64,000 nucleotides of DNA, taken from Herbidospora galbida (GTDB taxonomy: Bacteria > Actinomycetota > Actinomycetes > Streptosporangiales > Streptosporangiaceae). The stretch covers positions 1 to 64,000 of the forward strand of contig NZ_SZQA01000015.1 of the NCBI RefSeq assembly GCF_005233835.1, written 5' to 3'. Positions 35,901 to 43,589 of this stretch are shown here, piece after piece; positions within the stretch are counted from its first letter, which is position 1, and each line of letters begins with the position of its first letter. The notes beneath the pieces are model-generated. The model saw nothing but the letters and a program-made list of their open reading frames with translations, was not told the origin of the DNA and ran no database searches. The position numbers and the translations under genes are program-made.

Positions 35901-37056
35901 CATCAAGAGTTCGCCTTGGCCCTCGAAAAGTGCCGTCCTCGAGTACTGTGCTGTATGGACGAGCCGTCGGGCTCTGGCAGAGGAGGCGGAACGCCTTGCT
36001 GGCGGTATTGCAGTGGCAGGTATCACTCCGTCGCTAGACCCCGAATCCAGGGTAATCGGAAACCCGAAGCGACTCATAGCCAATGAGGGCATATGTTTTC
36101 AAGGCTCTGTGGTTCTTGGCTTGGGATTTGTAATGGAGCCTGAGGCGGCCGGTATGCTAGTTGAGGAAGACTCAAGGAATGTCCAGGTTTTGTCTCCATA
36201 TCTAAGTGGACAGGATCTAAATGCGCGTCCTGATAGCTCCAATAGTCGATGGGTAGTCAATTTTCGAGATTGGCCCTTGAGTCGCGCTCAAACCTATCCG
36301 GGTCCCTACTTTAGAGTTCTAGAGCTCGTAAAGCCCGAGCGTGACAAGAATAATCGAAAAGTTTACCGCGACTTCTGGTGGCAATTTGGCGAGAAGCGGC
36401 CAGCAATGTTGAGGAAGATTTCAGGGCTTGAGCGGGTTATCGTGATAGTGCTCCACACGAAAATCGTCATGCCTGCAATGGTTCCAACTGGTAGCGTTTT
36501 TTCGCACGGCCTCGGCATTTTTGCCACTGACGATACGGCAGTTCTCGCGTTGCTGTCCGCTGCTCCCCACTACTGGTGGACTCTCACGCGAGCGTCGACC
36601 TTGGAGACCAGGGTTCGCTACACGCCCTCGGATGTCTTTGAAACCTTGCCGCTCCCCGAGCTTACGGAGGAGATGCGGAATCTCGGTGATCAGCTCGACG
36701 CTTTTCGCCGGAACCTAATGCTCTCTCGGCAGGTAGGTCTGACCTCCACATACAACATGGTGAACTCCTCCGCGAATACCGATGAGGACATCATCGGGCT
36801 GCGCCGAATCCATCGTGCCATCGACGAGGCCGTCTGTCGGGCTTACGGCTGGGATGACCTGATCGACAATCTCGACCATGGCCATCACCCTGTTGGCCGA
36901 GAGATCCGCTACACGGTCGGCCCTGCCGTGCAACGGGAGTTCGTCGACCGGCTTCTTGAACTCAACCATCAGCGCTATGCCGACGAAGTCGCCCGCGGCC
37001 TGCATGACAAGGCCAAGAAGAGGGCCAAGCGCGCCGACGACGAAACCCTGTTCTGA
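32995..37056 (+). CDS. drmMI: DISARM adenine methyltransferase DrmMI
   Basis: A 1353-residue Eco57I/BREX-PglX-like N6-adenine methyltransferase that marks host DNA in class 1 DISARM. SAM-binding motif DIAMGSAAFLV near residue 602, GVDINPMAVEMAKLSLW near 669, catalytic NPPF at 885-888. The first ~735 residues and the last ~105 are in normal high-GC sequence. The part between (about 35200-36740, residues ~740-1245), holding the NPPF motif and the likely target-recognition region, is strikingly lower in GC with ordinary-looking A/T-ending codons and a rare TTA Leu codon at 35302. This suggests a recombined specificity segment. Frame is intact throughout. Confidence 0.92.
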   Translation: MSQAGWRKQPDASRVHQDWLSLVEVSGPFLSLPVLRRTWPSLDPLDKAARERLRLEHGTWQAGGLSGDWILYVLRHLLGWEEALHTTGLDTFSLEVPQHDTWLTSDFALVTPGEEAKPGTVRLLGLISDDRPTARVKGDAWAATTVDRLAQLCRHHDVELGLATDGRWWTLVWAPRGGVTTSATFDAISWPEAAERDVVRAFVSLLGRARFFSYPDDETLVALLKSSKDNQEDITEALGVQVRQAVELLVAAIGRAGIRDREAGGPGIDDVEAHDVYRGAVTVMMRIVFVLFAEERGLLPSDNELYATAYSAGGLCAELEQRALEGSENDLEQTQAAWHRLLALFNAVYAGIDHPRLKMHAHDGSMFDPDVYAWLPLSIDDRTVLHMLKAVQYVQIGTRKTGERRKLSFRELDVEQIGYVYEGLLSYEGRRATDTVLGLVGKSGLEEEVSLSDLQRLAAQSGGELAARLAEKYKSSGIGTASAVAKRLAPLSSAERVEALRKLLAVTVGDRDLAEQVLPFYGILRHDLRELPVVILNGALYVTESALRKNTGTHYTPRDLAEQVVEGALEPLVYRVGPLQTADRSKWEPKSSEEILALKVADIAMGSAAFLVAAARYLSRHLVEAWSREEDPRAVAYRAAGSASGTGDADQDPVVVEAIRQIIEHCLYGVDINPMAVEMAKLSLWLVSMDRERPFTFLDDRLVAGDSLLGITSLDQLEVMHMNPKRGREIHEERGLLNFAVGARAVVREVAQQRRKLAAIQLGNNPLAALDKKRSILADAELKTSQARLFADLTVGAVLAHVSRGDVGLRDGSINAADYVRRITNGSVGAEVEARQQRNEWLNKDHVPGTFFRRPVQWPLVFPEVFTDSAGEYSNAAGFDAIVGNPPFLGGQKLTGAMGVAYREYLVEIIGQGARGSADLVAYFTLCAHELLNSDGQVGIIATNTLAQGDTRQVGLDQLVSKGITIRRSIKSSPWPSKSAVLEYCAVWTSRRALAEEAERLAGGIAVAGITPSLDPESRVIGNPKRLIANEGICFQGSVVLGLGFVMEPEAAGMLVEEDSRNVQVLSPYLSGQDLNARPDSSNSRWVVNFRDWPLSRAQTYPGPYFRVLELVKPERDKNNRKVYRDFWWQFGEKRPAMLRKISGLERVIVIVLHTKIVMPAMVPTGSVFSHGLGIFATDDTAVLALLSAAPHYWWTLTRASTLETRVRYTPSDVFETLPLPELTEEMRNLGDQLDAFRRNLMLSRQVGLTSTYNMVNSSANTDEDIIGLRRIHRAIDEAVCRAYGWDDLIDNLDHGHHPVGREIRYTVGPAVQREFVDRLLELNHQRYADEVARGLHDKAKKRAKRADDETLF
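35200..36740 (+). other. Low-GC mosaic segment inside drmMI
   Basis: By direct count one line (36121-36180) is 30/60 G+C, while a flanking line in the same gene (33421-33480) is 44/60. The transition is abrupt at both ends and stays in frame. It covers the catalytic NPPF and the C-terminal region expected to read the target sequence. Confidence 0.75.
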
Positions 37057-37113
37057 TGTCCGCGATCCCACCCCCCGTCCTTGCCGGATCACCACCGAGG
37101 AACCGCCGACCTC

Positions 37114-40100
37114 ATGATCAATGACCAGGAGGACCTGTTCCCCGACCTGGGCAACAGGCAGCAGACGCTCGACCTGACCTCGAAGCCGGCCCCGGAGGCC
37201 CAAGTCGTACAGGAAAAGGCGGACATCCCTTCGCTGGACCAGCCACAGGAATTCGCCGAAGGAACGTCGTACACGATCAGGGACGAGTTCCAGGAACTGG
37301 TCTGCCGTGATCTTCTCGGCCCATGGAACGGCGACTACGAGGAGTTCTCGCCCCGCGCCATGGGCCCCCGTGAGCGCTACCTGGTCGGCATGCTCGGTCC
37401 GAAGCACTCGCCGACCTCCTCGAGGGATGAGGCCGACGAGGTTCCTGACACCGAGATCGCCGTCCAGGGCGATGCGTCGGAGGCCGATCTGCCCGAGATC
37501 ACCACCGCGCAGAACCTCGGTCGTCTCTGGGCCTCTTCCATGGGGCTGTCGTTCGCGGTGCCCGCCGACGTCGACGTGGTCGCGGTCTCCACGTCGTGGG
37601 GTCACTACACGAAGTCCGAGGTCGAGCAGGAGGGCGGCAAGAAGGTCCGGACCTGGGCGCGTCGACCTGTCAGTCACGATAAGGAGATCCGGCTCGATCG
37701 TGGCTCGTCGGCGCGTGTCCCGCTCACCAGCGGACGAGGCGACGATCCCGGGGTCCTGCTGGCGATCACCGTGCAGAACCGGGACGACCGCCGGGTGGTC
37801 GAGCTGGCGCTGATCAACACCCAGGTCGAGCCGTCGAGCAACAAGGACACGGCCTGGCTGTTCCAGACCGAGCTGAAGGTACGCGCGCTCGACGGCGCCA
37901 GGGCGATCTTCCTGCCCATCGACGACCCGCTCGACGGCGGCCAGGCCGGATACGACGACGAGGACGCCCACCTACGCCTGCTCTACCGCAACGAACGCCG
38001 CTACGCATCAGGTCGCAACGTCGCCGTCCACGCCGAGATCGGCCCGGACGAGCGATGCGCGCACGAGCTGCGCACGACCTGGCTGCCCGAGTACAACGTG
38101 CCGGCGACCGTCGCGCCGACCGACGGTCTCGACGGTGTCGAGCTGTCGATGGACGCGCTGGCCGCCGCCGGCCGGGAGGAGCTTTGCGCCGGTCTCGCGC
38201 CCCTCGCCGACGGATACGTGCACTGGCTGAACCTGCGCGACGCCGACATTCCGGGCCTGCCCGAGGCGCTGCGGCCGGTGGCCGAGAATGCGGTGTTCAA
38301 GGCACGGATGGCGGCCGGGCGGATCAAGGCGGGCATCGACCTGCTGATGCGCGACGACGACGCCTTCAAGGCGTTCCGGTTCGCCAACGAGGCGATGGCC
38401 GCGCAGCGGCGGCACAGCGCGATCGCCAAGCTGCGGCAGGAACGCGGGCTGACCTTCGAGCAGGCCACCGAGGTCGTCAAGGAGCAGGGCGCGAAGGCGG
38501 CGTCGTGGCGGGCGTTCCAGCTCGCGTTCGTCCTGCTCAACCTGCCCGCGCTGGCCGACCCGGCCCACCCGGAACGGGCTGCCGACCATACCGGCACCGC
38601 CGACCTGCTGTTCTTCCCCACGGGTGGCGGCAAGACCGAGGCCTATCTGGGGCTGACCGCGTACACCTTCGCCATCAGGCGCCTGCAGAAGGTGGTGGGC
38701 ACGGCCGAGCAGGCCCGCAGCGGGCTCGACGGGGTGGCCGTGCTGATGCGGTACACGCTCCGGCTGCTCACGGCGCAGCAGTTCCAGCGGGCCGCCGCGC
38801 TCGTCTGCGCCGCGGAGATGATCCGCCGCGATGACCCGGTGACCTGGGGTGACACACCCTTCCGGATCGGGCTCTGGGTCGGTGGCACCGTCTCGCCGAA
38901 CTGGTTCGACGGGGCCCAGAAGGAGGTCGACGCCGCGCGGGCGGCTCCGGAGGGCAAACGGCCCAATGTGCTGCAGACCCTCGCCTGTCCCTGGTGCGGT
39001 CAGACCCTTCGCGGTCACCAGGATCTGCACGTCGACGAAGACCGTCGCCGGGTGGTGCTCTACTGCGCCAACGGTGAAGGGGTGACCGCGTGCCCGTTCT
39101 CCCGGCGCATGTCGCCGGGCGAGGGGCTGCCGATCCTGACGGTCGACGAGGAGATCTACCGGCTCACGCCGAGCCTGGTCATCGCCACGGTCGACAAGCT
39201 CGCCCAGCTCCCGTGGAAGGGGTTCGCCGGGAACCTGTTCGGGCGGGTCCGGGAGTGGTGTCCCCGCCACGGCTATCGCCACGACGACCTGAACGACAAG
39301 ACCGGCTGCACGCCCCGGCACAACGCGAAGGGCGCGCTTCCGGCCACTCAGATCCAGCAGGTCGTCCGGCTGCGTCCGCCGGACCTGATCATCCAGGACG
39401 AGCTGCACCTGATCTCGGGCGCTCTCGGCACCACGGTCGGCCTCTTCGAGGCCGCGGTCGATGAGCTATGTACGTGGGGCGACAACCACGGACCCAAGAT
39501 CGTCGCCTCCACGGCCACCACCAAGCGGGCGGACGCCCAGGTCCTCGGCGTCTTCGCGAGAGAACTGGCGATCTTCCCGCCGCAGGTCATCGACGTGGCC
39601 GACACCTTCTTCTCGCGCCAGGTCGCGATCACGCCCGCCGACCCCGGCCGGCGCTACCTCGGCGTGTGCGCGCACGGGGTGCGCCTCAAGTCCGCCGAGA
39701 TCCGGCTCGCGGAGATCCTGCTCATCGCCGGCCAGACCACCTTCGACAAGTACGGGGCGCCCGCCGATCCGTACATGACCCTGGTCGGCTACTTCAACGC
39801 CACTCGCGAACTGGCCGGCATGCGGCGCTACGTCGACGACGACGTGACCACCCGCATCCGGTCGCACGGCAGGCGCAAGGGTCTGTCGAACCGGTTGTCG
39901 ACCCGGCTGGAGATGCTCACCGTCCAGGAGCTGACGTCGCGGATCTCCTCCACCGACATCAGCGAGGTGCTCAGGAACCTGGAGGTCGGCTTCGACCCGG
40001 AGTTCGACACCTCCCGCCGCAAGTTCGACATCGCGCAGGAGCGGGCGTTCGCCTATCGCGACAAGCGGCCGGAACACCAGCTCGTCGGCCGGCGTTCCGC

Positions 40101-40905
40101 GCGCAAACGGTTGCCCGTGGACGTCGTGCTGGCCACTTCGATGCTGCAGGTCGGCGTGGACGTGTCGCGGTTCGGGCTGATGGTGGTGACGGGCCAGCCC
40201 AAGAACACGGCCGAGTACATCCAGGCGTCCTCCCGTGTCGGCCGTGACGCCGAGCGGCCCGGACTGGTGGTGACGCTCTACAACTGGTCACGCCCACGTG
40301 ACCTGGCCCATTTCGAGGACTTCGAGCACTACCACGCCACCTTCTACCGGCAGGTAGAGGCACTGTCGGTCACCCCGTACACGCGAAGGGCCCTTGACCG
40401 AGGCGTCACGGCCGCCTTCGTCGCTGCGCTGCGCAATGCGGATGACACCTACTCCCGCAACGCCGACGCCCAGGACGTCGATCTGGGCGGACCACTGGCC
40501 GCCCGGGTCCGGGACAGGTTCCTGGCCAGGGCGGAGGCGGTGGCGGGCGAACGCGGACGCGACTACCTGCGCGAACGCCTCAACGTGGTGACCGACGTCT
40601 GGAACAGGGAGCAGGGTGGAGAGTTCCGGCTCGGCTACCAGGCGAACTCGTCCAGCAAGCAGCAGCTCAAGGGGCTGCTGCACCAGGCGGGAGACGGCCG
40701 GTGGGACACGATGACCATCGGCCAGTCGATGCGCGAGACCGAGAACGAGATCAACCTCCTGGTTCCCCGAGTCGAGGAGATGTTCGCCCCCGCCTATGGG
40801 GTGCCCGAATGGGTCTTCGCCTCGACGGGGGCGGACGACAGCGATGATGACACTCCCGAGGGCGACGAACTCGGCGAGACCACTCTGAATGGAAAGGGGC
40901 GGTGA
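37114..40905 (+). CDS. drmA: DISARM helicase DrmA
   Basis: A 1263-residue superfamily 2 helicase, part of the DISARM core (DrmA-DrmB). Walker A FPTGGGKTEAY near residue 502, box II DELH near 762, STATTKRA, and the family-typical C-terminal EYIQASSRVGRDAERPG, followed by NWSRPRDLAHFEDFEHYHATFY. A zinc-type cysteine cluster (CPWCGQTL...CPF) sits between motifs I and II. In described DISARM the DrmAB complex binds DNA and blocks invading DNA. Start ATG 37114; 57 bp after drmMI. It overlaps drmB by 4 bp (GTGA). Confidence 0.93.
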   Translation: MINDQEDLFPDLGNRQQTLDLTSKPAPEAQVVQEKADIPSLDQPQEFAEGTSYTIRDEFQELVCRDLLGPWNGDYEEFSPRAMGPRERYLVGMLGPKHSPTSSRDEADEVPDTEIAVQGDASEADLPEITTAQNLGRLWASSMGLSFAVPADVDVVAVSTSWGHYTKSEVEQEGGKKVRTWARRPVSHDKEIRLDRGSSARVPLTSGRGDDPGVLLAITVQNRDDRRVVELALINTQVEPSSNKDTAWLFQTELKVRALDGARAIFLPIDDPLDGGQAGYDDEDAHLRLLYRNERRYASGRNVAVHAEIGPDERCAHELRTTWLPEYNVPATVAPTDGLDGVELSMDALAAAGREELCAGLAPLADGYVHWLNLRDADIPGLPEALRPVAENAVFKARMAAGRIKAGIDLLMRDDDAFKAFRFANEAMAAQRRHSAIAKLRQERGLTFEQATEVVKEQGAKAASWRAFQLAFVLLNLPALADPAHPERAADHTGTADLLFFPTGGGKTEAYLGLTAYTFAIRRLQKVVGTAEQARSGLDGVAVLMRYTLRLLTAQQFQRAAALVCAAEMIRRDDPVTWGDTPFRIGLWVGGTVSPNWFDGAQKEVDAARAAPEGKRPNVLQTLACPWCGQTLRGHQDLHVDEDRRRVVLYCANGEGVTACPFSRRMSPGEGLPILTVDEEIYRLTPSLVIATVDKLAQLPWKGFAGNLFGRVREWCPRHGYRHDDLNDKTGCTPRHNAKGALPATQIQQVVRLRPPDLIIQDELHLISGALGTTVGLFEAAVDELCTWGDNHGPKIVASTATTKRADAQVLGVFARELAIFPPQVIDVADTFFSRQVAITPADPGRRYLGVCAHGVRLKSAEIRLAEILLIAGQTTFDKYGAPADPYMTLVGYFNATRELAGMRRYVDDDVTTRIRSHGRRKGLSNRLSTRLEMLTVQELTSRISSTDISEVLRNLEVGFDPEFDTSRRKFDIAQERAFAYRDKRPEHQLVGRRSARKRLPVDVVLATSMLQVGVDVSRFGLMVVTGQPKNTAEYIQASSRVGRDAERPGLVVTLYNWSRPRDLAHFEDFEHYHATFYRQVEALSVTPYTRRALDRGVTAAFVAALRNADDTYSRNADAQDVDLGGPLAARVRDRFLARAEAVAGERGRDYLRERLNVVTDVWNREQGGEFRLGYQANSSSKQQLKGLLHQAGDGRWDTMTIGQSMRETENEINLLVPRVEEMFAPAYGVPEWVFASTGADDSDDDTPEGDELGETTLNGKGR

Positions 40906-42794
40906 TGGCCGGAAGGCCCGAGGGGCACCGGCGGAGGGTCGGCGCGGTACGGCCGAGCCATCTGATGTTCACCGGAGGAGTCGGGGCGCTGGTCGACCTG
41001 CCCAATTTCTCGGTCCTGGTCAGGGGTGTGGACGACTGGCGCTACGAGTCGGCCGCCGGTCCGGCGGAACTGGCCGAGCCCCGGCTTCTTGCGGCCGTGC
41101 AGACCCTGCTGGGCAAGACGGTCACGAAGTTGAAGCCGGCCCCCTGGAGACCGGACGGGGATGGCGACGACGCCGCCCGGGTCGGGGTGCCGACGGTTCC
41201 GTTCCCCGCGTGGATGCGGTGCACGGCCTGCAACACGCTGGCCCCCATCGAGTCACAGGTCGTCTTCGACTTCGAGAACAGCAGGAAGCACGCGCCGCAC
41301 GAGGCCCGGTTCTTCCACAAGAGCTGCCCCCGGAAGAAGTCGGGCCCCAAGCCGCTGGCCGTGGCCGCCCGCTTCGTGCTCGCGTGTACGGCCGGTCATC
41401 TCGACGACTTTCCCTACGCCCGGTTCGTGCATCGAGGCGGTAAGTGCGAGGTCGACTTCCCGCCGCTGAGCATGGACGACCGGGGCGGCAATCTCGGCGC
41501 CAACGTGGAGATCAAGTGTGACCGCTGCGAGCAGCGGCGCAACATCACCGAGGCCATGGGCCGCCGGGGTGAGCAGAACCTGCCGGCCTGCCGAGGCCGC
41601 CACCCCCACCTGTCGACGTTCGAGACGTGCACCCGGCCGGTACGGGTTCTCGTCGTCGGCGCGTCCAACCAGTGGTTCGCCCAGACGCTGTCGTCGTTGT
41701 GGGTGCCGGAGACGGGGGCAAGCGTTCTGGCCGCCAAAGTGGCCCAGCACTGGCCGGCCCTCTACGGCATTCAGAACGTCAGCATGCTGCCGTACCTGCG
41801 TGACAACGTGCCGGCGCTGCGTGAGTTCGACAAGTGGGACGACCAGACCCTGTGGGAGGCGCTCGAACGGCATCGCACCCGCATCGACGCGCCCGAACCC
41901 CCGGAACAGGGCTACCCCGACCTGCGGACCGCTGAATGGGAGGTGCTCTCGGCCGTTGAGCTGCCCGAACCCGATGCCGACTTCACCCTGCGCCGCGACC
42001 CCGACGGCGTCCCTGAACCGCTTCTCGGTGTCTTCGCCGATGTCATCCAGGCTGAACGGCTCCGTGAGGTCCGGGCCCTCATCGGCTTCACCCGCCTGGA
42101 CGCTCCCGACCCCGAAGACCCCGACCTGGTCACCCGGGCCCCTCTCGCCAGAGACAAGCCCACGTGGGTTCCGGCGAGCGAAGTCCGAGGAGAGGGGATC
42201 TTCCTCAAGCTTCCTGAAGACCTCCTGTCGGACTGGGAGAAGCGCGTCGAGAACACACTCGCCCTCCGGGAGCACAAGGAGGCCTATGGACGCTTCCGGA
42301 CGCACCGCTACAGCGACCGCATCAAGAACACCTTCGACGAGATGCAGCACTGGCCCGGGGCCCGGTTCTACGCCCTGCACACGCTGTCCCACCTGCTGAT
42401 CAGGACGATCGCGCTGGAATGCGGCTACAGCTCGGCGAGCCTGTCGGAGCGCATCTACGCGGGCTCGGCTGATGACCCACGCACCGGCATCCTGATCTAC
42501 ACGGCGGTGCCCGACGCGGAGGGAACCCTCGGCGGCCTGGTCTCCCTGGCCGAGCCGGCGAACCTCGTCCGGTTGACCCGCCGGGCGCTGCATGACGCGA
42601 TGCACTGCTCGTCCGACCCGTTGTGCTCTGGACGCCTGCCGCAGGCCCCGGCCGACTTCCTGCACGGAGCCGCCTGCCACGTGTGCCTGTTCGTCTCCGA
42701 GACCACCTGTGAGCGCGGCAACCGCTTCCTCGACCGGCGGTTCGTGGTGCCCATCGACGACCCCGACCTGGCCCTCTATCCCGAGCTGCCGTGA
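40902..42794 (+). CDS. drmB: DISARM DUF1998 protein DrmB
   Basis: A 630-residue protein of the DrmB/DUF1998 family. Several zinc-type cysteine groups: CTACNTLAP...HKSCPRKK, CDRCEQRRN, CRGRHPH...CTR, and near the end CSSDPLCSGR...CHVCLF. The C-terminal DUF1998 core LIRTIALECGYSSASLSERIY is clear. It partners the DrmA helicase. GTG at 40902 overlaps the drmA stop; an ATG immediately follows as second codon. It overlaps drmC by 4 bp. Confidence 0.92.
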   Translation: MMAGRPEGHRRRVGAVRPSHLMFTGGVGALVDLPNFSVLVRGVDDWRYESAAGPAELAEPRLLAAVQTLLGKTVTKLKPAPWRPDGDGDDAARVGVPTVPFPAWMRCTACNTLAPIESQVVFDFENSRKHAPHEARFFHKSCPRKKSGPKPLAVAARFVLACTAGHLDDFPYARFVHRGGKCEVDFPPLSMDDRGGNLGANVEIKCDRCEQRRNITEAMGRRGEQNLPACRGRHPHLSTFETCTRPVRVLVVGASNQWFAQTLSSLWVPETGASVLAAKVAQHWPALYGIQNVSMLPYLRDNVPALREFDKWDDQTLWEALERHRTRIDAPEPPEQGYPDLRTAEWEVLSAVELPEPDADFTLRRDPDGVPEPLLGVFADVIQAERLREVRALIGFTRLDAPDPEDPDLVTRAPLARDKPTWVPASEVRGEGIFLKLPEDLLSDWEKRVENTLALREHKEAYGRFRTHRYSDRIKNTFDEMQHWPGARFYALHTLSHLLIRTIALECGYSSASLSERIYAGSADDPRTGILIYTAVPDAEGTLGGLVSLAEPANLVRLTRRALHDAMHCSSDPLCSGRLPQAPADFLHGAACHVCLFVSETTCERGNRFLDRRFVVPIDDPDLALYPELP

Positions 42795-43573
42795 CGCGGC
42801 GTTCGCGCTTCACCGAGGCCGTGGCTGCGGCAGCCGCCACGATGGGGCCGTCCCGGTTGCGTGTCCTGGCCGACCGGATCGCCGACGGACGGCCTAGGAG
42901 CGCGATCCCCGGGGCGCTGCCGGTGCCGGGCTTCGCCGACGCGGCGCGGGACGTGCTGGCCGCGATCGAGGCGGAGTCCATACCCGATGTCGAGGCGGTC
43001 GCCTATCTGAGGGGAGTGGCCGACGGGCATGCCCAGCACGCCGGGGCCATCAGGGTCGAGCCGGTCTGGAGCGGACCGGGTAGCCATTCAGTCCCGGTGC
43101 GGGCGACCGCGCAGGTGCTGGTGGATCTGGTCGCCGAGGCGGTCCAAGAGCTGGTGCTGATGACCTATTCGGCCAAACCGTACGCTCCTTTGCTGGAGGC
43201 CCTGCGCACGGCGGTCCGGCGGGGCGTCTCGGTGATCGCGGTGGTCGAAACCCTCCAAGGGGCCGGTTCCGCCTTGGGCGGTGCCGAGCCGGCGGCGGCG
43301 TTCCTGACCGTGCCCGGAGTCGAGCTGTGGCACTGGCCTGCCGCCCACCGGGCCGGACCCGGTGAGGCGGATGGGAAAGGTGCGAAGATGCACGCCAAAC
43401 TGGCCGTGGCGGACCGGCGGGTGCTGCTGGTGTCCAGCGCCAACCTGACTCAGTCGGGAGTGGCCAGGAACATCGAGGCAGGACTGCTGGTGCACGGCGG
43501 GGCCGCGCCGCAGCGCGCGGCCGAGCACGTCGCCGAGCTACGGGCCAGAGGCGTGCTCGAACGGCTCCGCTAG
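42791..43573 (+). CDS. drmC: DISARM phospholipase-D-type protein DrmC
   Basis: A 260-residue PLD-superfamily protein. One HKD-like motif is visible near residue 200: HAKLAVADRRVLLVSSANLT. PLD nucleases of this kind work as dimers of one motif each. In described DISARM loci DrmC is present but not strictly required for protection. GTG start overlaps the drmB stop. It ends 16 bp before the next gene. Confidence 0.9.
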   Translation: MTRRSRFTEAVAAAAATMGPSRLRVLADRIADGRPRSAIPGALPVPGFADAARDVLAAIEAESIPDVEAVAYLRGVADGHAQHAGAIRVEPVWSGPGSHSVPVRATAQVLVDLVAEAVQELVLMTYSAKPYAPLLEALRTAVRRGVSVIAVVETLQGAGSALGGAEPAAAFLTVPGVELWHWPAAHRAGPGEADGKGAKMHAKLAVADRRVLLVSSANLTQSGVARNIEAGLLVHGGAAPQRAAEHVAELRARGVLERLR

Positions 43574-43589
43574 GGGAGAGAGGTATGTG

